Shown piece after piece: positions 35,446 to 64,000 of a stretch of 64,000 bases of DNA. Position 1 is the stretch's first letter. Every line of letters starts with the position of its first letter. The position numbers were made by a program, and so were the translations under genes. The stretch is from NCBI GenBank assembly GCA_017506865.1, contig JAFCMP010000093.1:124001-188000 (forward strand). The letters are read 5' to 3'. The DNA comes from Tribonema minus. Its lineage: Eukaryota > Sar > Xanthophyceae > Tribonematales > Tribonemataceae. A model generated the notes under the pieces. The model was given only the letters and a program-made list of their open reading frames with translations. It was not told the DNA's origin and did no database searches.

Positions 35446-36459
35446 GTTGGCGGCTGTAGCACAGGCAGCAGCTGGGGCAATGTCGGTGTGTACGCTGCTA
35501 CCACTGCTAGGTCCTACCGTGAGTCATCGGCGACTTGAAGTTCGCTGCAAGTGACGCGCCTTCAAACTTTGTGGGCAGTGGTTCAGAGTGTGTTTCTAGT
35601 AAGCAGTGTTCTTCAGGGCTAACCTGCTGAAGCGCGTTTCAGCTGCTTGTCACATAATATGTTGTGGATACCTCACCCTTCGATACAATTTGCAATCATC
35701 TTGTGGGTCCATTCAGAACAGGTCACAGTTCGATCAGACAAGCTAACCACATGCCACTTCAAAGGCAACTACACCCTCTCAGCAGATGGTTGTTGCTCTA
35801 CGGACATGCTCCGCCTTAGTCCTCAATAAAAAGGCTTTTTGCTTTGCCGTCTTAATTGATGAACCACTGGCAACAAAACAATGCGGTGGTCTCTAATAAA
35901 TGACCATGGGATTGACTGAATGAAACTTGTCAACGGTCCATGACTCTCCCTGCAGCACTCAAAATTGTGTCCTGCGCTTCAACTTGTAGAAAACTTCAAG
36001 GCAATTGGTTGCCTTGCATTTTGAGGCATACACTTGTTCTGCTGGAACACGCAGCTGGTGATGTATCCTGTGAGGCCAGCAGAATCTTACAAAGTAAGGT
36101 ATTGGCGTGCGCTGGATGCCTTCATTCTTTGACCACAAACTAACACACGCACACATTCATACACCGACAGTTACACCTGAAACCGCCACCCGCACTTTTA
36201 CAGTTGTTGTTCAGCCTGTGTGCTGATCAGCTGTCCTGTGAGCAAATAGCAGGCTCATGCAGGCAGCGTTGTTGGCCTGACAACGCTTGACGCGGCGAGC
36301 TTGGTGACGAGCAACCATAGCGCAGCACACCAGCAAGGTCACGCCGTTCGGCTCCCTGGGAGGTGTATGTGATGAGAGCATGCCGGCATGAAACTATCGC
36401 CCATCTTATCGCGAGTGCCAGTGCGAAACTGAGTTGTGCGTGTCTGCTGCCTCGCAGTC
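35446..36459. promoter_or_regulatory. Divergent intergenic region, DUF3067 / OSCA-like
   Basis: About 1.0 kb between two start codons facing away from each other, so it should hold both promoters. An AATAAAAAGGC stretch at 35824 followed by T-rich sequence looks like a polyadenylation signal on the plus strand but belongs to no gene I can see. No TATA box or operator was identified. Confidence 0.5.
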
Positions 36460-55790
<19,331 letters not shown>

Positions 55791-57385
55791 CTAGACCTCA
55801 TGGTGCCTTTGACTACTGCCCATGACGGAGACAAAGCCGGTGCACCGTGCAGCACAGCAGATGCAGAAAGCAGAGGAGAAGTGACGAGTGCGCACGCGCA
55901 TGCAGATTGTGTCCGAATGTTGTGTCCCAGTCAGCAAGACCGCCACTGGAGCTGGTATTTGTGGACTAACCCTGAGGGCAGGCTCACACCCTTGCAGTGT
56001 ATATTGTGTCAGTGTTCAGTGGCATATGGTGAGATGGTTTCAAGTTGTGAAGTGCGCAATGGCCATCATAAAAAACAAGCAAGTCTGGTGCCGTTGTCCA
56101 TTTCCTGTGCCGGGGGTCTATATGTTGTAATGTATGGTGTGAATGCCAGACATTGGCATGCGGGTCAAGACTGCCGCTGTGAGACCTGGTCCAATCACGC
56201 GAGTTTAATAACCAGATGGCTTTTTACCATCATGATTGCGCAAGCATTATCTGACGACTCTGTTGCTGTGTGTTGAACTCCATCGACAACTCAAAATTGA
56301 TTGACGTGCATTCGTGGAAGTGCTTAAACCGCAACAACAAACTGCAACAACGGGCTCACAAGTGCTTGGTCTTAAGATCAGACAAGATGTCGGATGCTAA
56401 GGAGTGCGTGTGCCAAACGGTCAGCAGTGCTTGCACCACGTCGTTCCCGACTTGCAAATCTGAGGGCAAGTGGCCTGTGCGCAGCGTACAATACGTGAAC
56501 AGAGTTCGGATATGCTTGTATAGCCTGCGCCATTAATACATAACTATATATCAATGCACTTACGCAAAGCTGCGGAGTCGCACAGACTCAGAGGTCCACA
56601 TATTGATGCATGTGGTGTTCAATGAATACATCATCATTTGAGAAAGACAACGTCATGTTTGGCAAACACAGCTGTCTCCAGTGCGCTCTTGTGGGTAAAA
56701 TTCAGCAATGTGCACACGGCCTTGCTGCAGTGATCATGAAAGCGCTCGTCATACTTGAAGTTGCCCATGCCATAAACGCGCAATGCCATTCCGCTGCCCA
56801 AGCAAAAGTAAACATAATGCATTTGTGATTGCGGAAGTACAGGTGCCAGTTCACACCAGCAACATTCCCCACTGGGTAAAGCACAAGAAGCACATGCTGT
56901 CAATGCCGTTCTCACATTACTTTTCCCTTGCAGTTGCTGATCATCATCATCTCCGTGTCGCAGCGTTTGCAACCGTTATGTGTGCACCTCGCTATTTGAG
57001 TCACTGCTACAGGGCAGGACGCTGAAACCGCTGCCGCGCAAGGCCTCTTTTGCCCCCTACGCCATCAATTGTGCAACACAGCTGCCGTCTTGAGCCATGC
57101 GAGCCCCTGACTTGGGCTTTCCAGTGCGCATGCCTTGCGTGCGCAGCAGTGTGCGGTCATTCAACACCGTCATGGGTGAGTCGGGGCTGATGGCTGAAGG
57201 GAGCGTCACCTGTTGTCTTGGCAGTTGAAGTGCCTTTGAGTGCAACACCACGTCGACTCCTTGTGCTAGCAAGGCAGATGGGGCTTGTGACTGTGTTTGC
57301 GTGCCTCTTGTCTTGTCAAATCAGCACGCTAGCACAAGCATTTCACTGTTGGCTACCACTGATATAGATGCCAACACTACCATCA
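55791..57385. other. Convergent spacer between OSCA-like gene and DGAT2 gene
   Basis: Both genes end here, so it should contain two transcript ends. The longest ORF (55800-56276, plus) has no feature I recognise and no splice partners. No repeat or RNA gene stands out. Confidence 0.55.
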
Positions 57386-60300
57386 TCACACCAGCTCCAG
57401 TGTCTTGCGTGCCCACCCATACTCTGCCTTGTAGTGGTCGAAGAGAGACACCAGCGCCTTGCAGAACTTGGCGTGAAGCTCTCGCACTTGCTCATCAGTG
57501 GGGTTGACCACCTTTGGCACCGGTATTGGCTTGCCTACCGCAAACACCAGCGGTACCTTGAAGGGCACTGGCAGGCCCCACCTGCACTCGCACAGGCAAG
57601 AAGCTTCGGTCAGTCCCTTATGAAGTGAGCGCATGAGCGACAGATACTGTGTTTAGAAGCAATAGATGACCAGCTGAGACTGTACGGTTCCAGGCCACCG
57701 CCTACATATACACAGACGACCAAGGAATTTCCCACTCCTACTTCATGTTTGAGTACGGTAAGAACCGCGAGGGGTACTGGACGGCTGAGAAGATGCTTCA
57801 CCACATGGCTGATGTGCTGGACATTTTAGCCGTTACGCACCCTGACTTCATCCCCGCATTCTTCTTCGACTGGAGTTCATGTCATGACTGCATGCAGCCT
57901 GACGCTCCATGCGCCAGCAAAATGAATGTGGGGGTCGGTGGCACGGGGGGGAGGACATTACACCCATGAGAGCCACTGAGTTGCTTGTCGACTACCCTGA
58001 CTCCCCCATCGGCTTGAAGAAGGGGGATGTGCAGCATCTCACATTCTGTAATGAGAGCCCAAACCCCCTTTCTACGCTACTGATATGCCCAGCAATGCAT
58101 ACATGGGCAAGCTCAAGGGGTTGAAGCAGGTATTGTGGGAGCGGGGGTTGTGGAAGCCCACCACGACCAAGAGTGGTGGTAAGGGCAAGGGTGTCCTCCC
58201 ATGCTTGGAGCAGAGCATGGAGCATGTGCTGGCTGAACAGCCTGACTTCAAAGCGGTCCCCTCAAGTCTTGAAGTTTTGTGTGAACGCCTAGGTGCAATG
58301 TGCTTGATGCTGCCCAAGTATCACTGCGACCTCAACCCTATTGAGCTCGCATGGGGATTTTCCAAAGCAAAGGTGCGCCAACAGTGTGACTACACCTACA
58401 ACACCCTGAAGCAAAGTGTGCCAGACTCCTTTGCCCTTCTCAGTAATGATAGGGTGGCCACTATGCAAAGATTTTGCAGGAAAACCCACACATACCATCT
58501 CATTTACCATGAGAAGAATTCCAAAGGCATTGTCAATGTGGCCCAGCAATATGGGGCATACAAGTCTCATGGGCGTCCACCACCCTCAGAGTATGCCGAG
58601 AGTGACTTGTAAATGCAACGGAAGCACTGCCTGCATATGTGCCCACATGGTTTCATGTACAGCCTGTACGTTTTTGTCCTGTTTGTGCAAACTTGAAGTA
58701 CATATTGAAGTTTTAATAGGCTGTCACACAAGGTGTATGAGTTGTATAGATGTCCAGAATGTGTGGTATCAAAACTCTATCGTCTTCTGCCTGCTTTTGT
58801 AGAAATTGAAGTTCGTGTTGAAGTTCATCAAAATCTGAAATCACAGACGCAGGGGTCAGAAAGGTCCATTTTTTTTTTAATCTTGGCCCCTAACTATCCT
58901 AGATACTAGTGAAAAAAAGGCATTGCAACTTGTCTGGCCGTTTGATTCCTCAATTTGGGGACTTTATCACATATCAACCCCCATCCCCCTAGTCACTGCT
59001 TCCACTGTAGAGGAAAACTGCAGAAACGGTCATAGCTGATGCGAGAGCGCATCCGCATACTTCAAATTGAACATGAACAACAGCTTGCATGATACCTGTG
59101 CTGACATGATTAGCTGCTGTGCACAGCAGGTGCCCAGCAGCACACTTGTCACGGTCACAGGCGCTGCTGAAGATGAAGAGCAGTAGCTGAAGAGAGCAGT
59201 TTGTGCAATTTGTGGTAGCAAGTGCAATACATAGTGGCAGACGAAGCCAAGATAACCTCATAACCGCAAAGGCATCTAGCAGAACCAGATCATTCTGTTG
59301 ATATAAACAGGGACTTCACCACCACCATAAATCCATACACAGCAGTCAGACCGCAATCCGATGGCAGATGAACATCGAAGAAAGATGCATCTTTTAGGCA
59401 TAGTGACTCTGTACAGCACTGCATATCTAGAGCTACAAGGTACTTCGAAGTAGAAGTATGAAGTTTGCTAATAGCCGCATGAGCCACAGAAATTGCCCCT
59501 CACCTGCCCCAGAAAAGCATGATGGAGGCCTTGAGTACCCTCGATAGCTCCTCAAACATCTGCGGCAGCTGCACGCGTTTGAACGTCTTGGAGTTGCCAA
59601 AGACATACACGGGTACTACGGCCACTCCCGATTCCATAGCTCGCTTGATGAAGCCCAGTCGCCCCTTCAGCATGGCGTACTCGCTGTCGGGGCTGCACCC
59701 CGGCCGTGGATACCCCCAAAACATCTCGCCAATGCCACCTGCACGTCAACGTTCATGATGTTGATGAAGCAAAGGGCCGTACCTCAAGACATGTTTTGAC
59801 CAGTAAGTATCCTTCAAACATAATCACATAGTCTAGGGTTTTCACGGCTCTGCTTGACTGGCACCTGCTCCTCCATATCTAATCCTTTGCGCACACACAG
59901 CTGTTACCCTACGAGTAGCTTGTTCACAATTACAAGCAGGGACGCATAGGTTGCGTACATGGCATGTCCAGGTCTGGTATTGTAGAAAATTGGTAGAACC
60001 AGTATCAGGGTTCATTATTTGCACACAACGAGACGCCATATTTGCGTGCAGCAATGCTCATGCACCAAGGAGAGTAGACAGTTTTGCACGACAATGACAC
60101 AGCTGTAACTGGCAGCTGAAGCATTACATCACACCCCGACCTTAGCCCTAAGCTTCATCAGCGATTCATTACACATGGCACATGCTCAAAACTGAGAATA
60201 TATCAAGAGGACCTGACAATGCAATTGGGCGACTGTCCACGTTGCTAAAACTACCAATGCACAACATCACAAAGCTCTGATCATGAGCTTCTAAACGCGC

Positions 60301-62462
60301 TCGAACACACCCCTTGAATGATGGCTGAAGCGCTCGCCACTAAGTCATCAACATATGACTGCCAAAGTAGAATAACACACACAGTGCCGCTCAAGCTTGA
60401 ATTGCACCATTGTTTGATGTGATAGCAATGTCCATAGCTTTGAAGTGCAGGTGGTGGACCTTCGTTTGTGAAATGACCATTTCATCAAATATTCATAATT
60501 CAAGGTGACAAATGCTTCATCACAATTCTTACCAGGTGCCAGGGACAGCGATAGTCCTTTGTCGAGGGCAGCCTTGACTGCTTTGGGACTGGCCCTCACT
60601 GCCCCCAGCATGCGCAGTATGTGCCCAATGACAGGCATGTGCAGGATGCCATTGGCCACTATGGGCCTTGCGCTGTTGAACACTGACTCGTGGAAGCTGC
60701 AACACCGTAGAGTCAGCACATCAAATACCAATTCACGGTTGTCAGATGAGTTGTGAGTGTAGGGCACATGCACCGACTCACCAACAGGGGCAGCAGTGTT
60801 GTGTACACTAGTGTGGGTCTTGCAGAATGTCACAGACATGCACACATTGCCAACATACCTACATGCGAACGACAGGCAGACAGTAAAGCTCATGCACTAG
60901 TGGCAATGCCCTGGTGCCAATAACCGCTTAAACCACCATGACAAAGGCAATTGCAAACCTTTCAGTCCCAATTTCATTGACGTTTACTCATGCTAAATAC
61001 CATAGCTGCTTCCATACAAGGATAATTGAATTGTTTGATTATCATGATCTACAGCCTTGATTGAATTCTCCTGAGATAGGCCAGGAGAAAGTGAAGCACA
61101 GGATTGTCAAGAATGCACCAGTTACTATGGCAATGCCTAAGTGCACACGCCTGATGTTTCTGTCTGTTGAAGCTAGCGCTGCTGACAAGCTTGAGTGCAA
61201 CATGTTGCACGCTTATGCAATATATAACGTGACCGCATGGCATGCAAGCTCCATGCCATGGGCAACACTGATTACATTCCACAGACACTCATTAATAGCT
61301 CTTTGCTGTCACCAGGAGTGCAGTTACAGTTGCAGTGACAGCGCACCTCAGTGGCATCATGCGGTGATCAGCATCTGGTTATCAGCATCATGCGCACCAG
61401 ATGATGATCAGCATCAAAAACTCACTCACTCACTGACTCACTCTGACAGTGCCGCAAACGCGATGCCAAAGGGGAAAATGCCATGCGGCACGAGGCAGTA
61501 CAGCGCTTGTTGCTGGTGATCACCCGCGTCTTTGCTAAGGTGGCCCACAGCGCGCCCGCTGAAGTATCGCAAGAACATGCGCCAGATCCGCAGCCTGCAG
61601 GACACGGGCAATAGCAGCAGAAATGCACGCGTGAATTCTCAGACTGCACTGCACAAGTCATTTGTCATGGCACAAACATTTACATACTCGGTGCCTTACT
61701 GCTGCGGTCTCTAATGTTCTGCATGCAAAAGGCCTTCCTGCAGCTGCTCTACCATTTGTAGCTGTAGGGTCAGACATGAAAATTGCAACTGATCTACAAG
61801 CAGTAGAGTACTTCTAAGTGCATTGTCCAGGTATACGATTGACTGTAACAACTGCTTGTACGCATGTTGTACTTCGGTACCTGCGAAGATTGTTATACAT
61901 GCTGATCAATCAGGGCCAGCTGAGGTTTGTGACATCACCATACAACGGCCAATGCATCATAACGAAACTGATAACACAGCCATGGCTCTGACAACGCACG
62001 CAACACACACCTGGTAACTCGTCGGCATTCCGGCAGTGGCACCATGATTATTGCCGCCAGCACTGCTGCAAACGCAAGTTTCCGCTTCCTAGTGGTGCAG
62101 TACTTTTTGTAGAACACATATGCTCCAGCTGGCACCTTGCAAGGAGGTAAAGCAGATGCAGTGCATGTTCAACTACAATGCATCGCGAGATTCGTCACAA
62201 GTGTTGGTGATACCGAGAGGGAGGGATGCCGAGCATGAGAAGAGGACACACAAAATATTGAATGAGCCCACGAAAGGCAGGCTACGAAGAGTGCGTGTGC
62301 TTGTCATGACGAACGTACCCAGAAAAAGCTGCCGATGAGCACCAGCGAGTTGGCCACGACAAACAGGTCGTTCAAGCTGCGATGCTTGGCGGGTGACACT
62401 GCCGCTACTGTTGCCACGGCCCTGGGGATCGCCACGCCCGCTGCCACCGCAGTAGCGCTCAT
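57386..62462 (-). CDS. DGAT2: Acyl-CoA:diacylglycerol acyltransferase type 2 (DGAT2 family), complete
   Basis: Six exons join in phase: 62462-62319, 62135-62011, 61594-61442, 60696-60533, 59738-59504, 57581-57386 (TGA), giving 338 residues. Exon 1 ends in a hydrophobic span (NSLVLIGSFFW) and exon 2 holds another (LAFAAVLAAIIMVPLPE), the usual N-terminal membrane hairpin. The catalytic region carries VPHGIFPFG in place of the common HPHG (first His replaced by Val). The later blocks are PGGIGEMF, LKGRLGFIKRAMESG, VPVYVFGNS, LFWGRWGLPVPF and the ending VGKPIPVP, NPTDEQVRELHAKF. DGAT2 enzymes sit in the ER and perform the last step of triacylglycerol synthesis. A monoacylglycerol or wax-ester acyltransferase role cannot be excluded, particularly with the altered HPHG. 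Exon 2 uses an AAG acceptor. The last intron contains a transposase relic. Confidence 0.92.
57670..58612 (+). pseudogene. Decayed DDE-type transposase gene, inside a DGAT2 intron, antisense
   Basis: Three plus-strand frames follow one another: from about 57672 (FEYGKNREGYWTAEKMLHHM, FIPAFFFDWSSCHD), then 57909 on (MRATELL, GDVQHLTFCNES), then to the TAA-type stop at 58610-58612 (YMGKLKGLKQVLWERGLW, LPKYHCDLNPIELAWG). The breaks fall at a seven-G run (57945-57951) and a five-C run near 58062-58066. The FFFD-x-S-x-x-H block and LPxYxxxLNPIE block are the later catalytic motifs of IS630/Tc1-like DDE enzymes; the long spacing between them fits a eukaryotic family also seen in fungi and algae. The N-terminal DNA-binding part and terminal repeats were not found. 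An in-frame stop lies just upstream. Confidence 0.8.
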
Positions 62463-62739
62463 TTGCGCAAGGTTCTAAGATGATGATTTTTTTTGCACTA
62501 CTTCAACTGCAAGCTAGGTCTTGAAGTAGGGCTGCTGGACGAGACCTCTGAAGATCACCTCGACGTGCAGCTTGGGGAAGGCTTGCAAGGAGGATCAACA
62601 GAACGTGACGAGGTGCTATTGTGGGAACCAAGTGGTGCTGCGTCCCACCTGCACTGGACTAGGCCCTTGCTTGCTGAAGAGGTCCTTTGCTCCGCGCAGC
62701 TCTAAGCTACTGTAGTTTCTGTAGCGTAGTTTGCACAAG
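62463..62739. promoter_or_regulatory. Short divergent promoter region, DGAT2 / Rpt6
   Basis: Only 277 bases separate the two start codons, which face away from each other, so the two genes must share or closely pack their promoters. It contains a T8 run at 62487-62494 and one TTGAAGT motif (62520). No TATA box was seen. Confidence 0.7.
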
Positions 62740-64000
62740 ATGGCAACAGCGGTGGCAGCTCATGCCAGTACCATGATGGACGTGATATCGACGCCAGCTC
62801 CCATGTTGCTGGTGGAGGATGAGGACAGGGGGGTGAAAACCTACTATCAGAGCAAGATAGACGAGCTGGATCTGGTGATTAGGGAGCGTACTCAGAACCT
62901 GCAGCGGCTGAAGGCGCAGCGCAATGAGCTCAACGCCAAGGTGAGCACTATCTTAGATATTCAGCTTTGTTGCTCAAAAGTTGCGAGTGAGGTGCCAGGA
63001 TGTACTATTAGCCCACCGCACTGAACACTTACTTCACTTCTGCCTGCTTGCAGTTTCACCAAATTCATCCCAATGCTCACCAATCGCACCTTGGTGTGCA
63101 TTGCTTTACTGCCACAATAGGTGTGTCTGCTGCGCGAGGAGCTGCATCACTTGCAAGAGAGCGGCAGCTATGTGGGGGAGGTGGTGAAGCCCATGGGCAA
63201 GAACAAGGTCCTTGTCAAGGTGCGCTTCAGCTGCTCACGCAATGTATACACAATGTATTCATATGATTTGCTACACCAGCGCGTGATATGTAGACAGCGG
63301 AGTGTTTTGCTGCTTGTCTACTGACGTCCAGTCGTTGCAATGAACTGCTTGATCATCAGCACTTTAGCTTGTCCATGTGCGTGATGCTACCAGCAACCTT
63401 CCCTGCACGGAGGATGAAATGCGTGTGGTACTGTGGCGTGTGGTCATTCGGCCGCCACGTCACCTTCTGCTGCTACTTGACTGATGCGCAGCATTGTAAT
63501 CCAGTAGTGTAATGAGCAGCAAGCCTTGGTCATACCACCTTGTTGAGGCAGTTCTGCCCTTCACCGGTGTCAATCAATTGCATTACTCTCAGCAAAGCTG
63601 ACACTTCATGGCGTCCAACAGACATGCCTCTTTGCAGTGCAATGCATGCTGCCTGCCGTGTGCGAGTTCACATCAACAATTGTACCAAGACTGTCAGTGA
63701 TCGTCGTAAGGCAGGCAACATGTTTTTCTCAACAACTGGCAGGGCATGAACCAGCGCCATGCAGCGCCAGCTTCACAGTGCATTCACACTCAACTGAGTG
63801 GCGGGTCGCACGTGTCGGTGTGCGTAGCTTGAATTAGTGCATGCATCAATATGCATTCCTTCTGAGCGTCCTTGAATGCGTCTGGACAAAGCATTCATAG
63901 CCTCTAAAACAACCACTGGGCTGCTGTGCAGGTGAACCCTGAGGGCAAGTATGTGGTGGACATAGACAAGGACATTGACGTCAACAAGTGCACGCCCAAC
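62740..64000 (+). CDS. RPT6: 26S proteasome regulatory ATPase subunit Rpt6 / PSMC5 (5' part, continues beyond right edge)
   Basis: Exons 62740-62940, 63121-63219 and 63932-64000 (cut by the window) join in phase 0. The start ATG 62740 gives an N-terminus [10 protein letters not shown]. Family sequence follows: the coiled-coil [30 protein letters not shown], then [33 protein letters not shown] and the start of the OB-fold strand [19 protein letters not shown]. Rpt6 is one of six AAA+ ATPases in the base of the 19S cap that unfolds and feeds substrates into the proteasome. The Walker motifs lie beyond the window. The order and spacing agree closely with PSMC5 of other eukaryotes. Confidence 0.95.

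Noticed and set aside
55800..56276. 158-residue plus-strand ORF after the OSCA stop
   Set aside because: No recognisable domain, no splice partners, and it lies where the 3' untranslated region should be.

Overview
This is a stretch of nuclear DNA from a eukaryote, most likely a unicellular alga with a red-type secondary plastid (ochrophyte, haptophyte or cryptophyte grade; the sequence alone does not decide which). Every recognisable gene is split into many short exons with GT-AG (twice GC-AG) introns. Small exons of 40-240 bases are separated by introns of hundreds of bases to about 2 kb. TTAGGG-type telomere-like tracts lie inside introns. A predicted plastid protein begins with a signal peptide ending in an AFAP motif, the hallmark of targeting into plastids with extra membranes. 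No bacterial or phage features were seen.

Layout, left to right. (1) 1-6444, minus: an ankyrin-repeat protein of the GCPW type, running off the left edge. (2) 7074-9958, minus: the C-terminal part of a helical-repeat (PPR-like) protein, with a probable frame break. (3) 9959-12528: two structured repeats, a 607-bp TA-flanked terminal-inverted-repeat element and a 248-bp foldback element. (4) 12529-19241, minus: a complete nine-exon mitochondrial carrier (SLC25) of 291 residues. (5) 20169-32279, minus: a DUF2009 protein in about 14 exons. (6) 33403-35445, minus: a plastid-targeted DUF3067 protein in four exons. (7) 36460-55790, plus: a very long gene of about 30 exons for an OSCA/TMEM63 (CSC1-like) mechanosensitive channel homologue of roughly 950 residues, with a retroelement remnant in one intron and a TIR element in another. 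(8) 57386-62462, minus: a complete six-exon DGAT2-type acyltransferase with a decayed DDE transposase gene in its last intron. (9) 62740-64000, plus: the 5' part of 26S proteasome ATPase Rpt6, running off the right edge. Genes 6/7 and 8/9 are divergent pairs; 7 and 8 converge.

The genes do not form a pathway; they are ordinary housekeeping, lipid, transport and membrane genes. The unusual layer is in the introns. At least eight introns carry a second, usually decayed copy of the neighbouring exon-intron junction (splice site plus 30-60 bases of coding sequence), often 70-100 bp from the original. The same introns are littered with the motif TTGAAGT/ACTTCAA and with palindromes of the form TACTTnGAAGTA, far above chance. 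I regard this recurrent junction duplication, seen in four different genes plus the ankyrin gene, as the observation in the window most worth following up.
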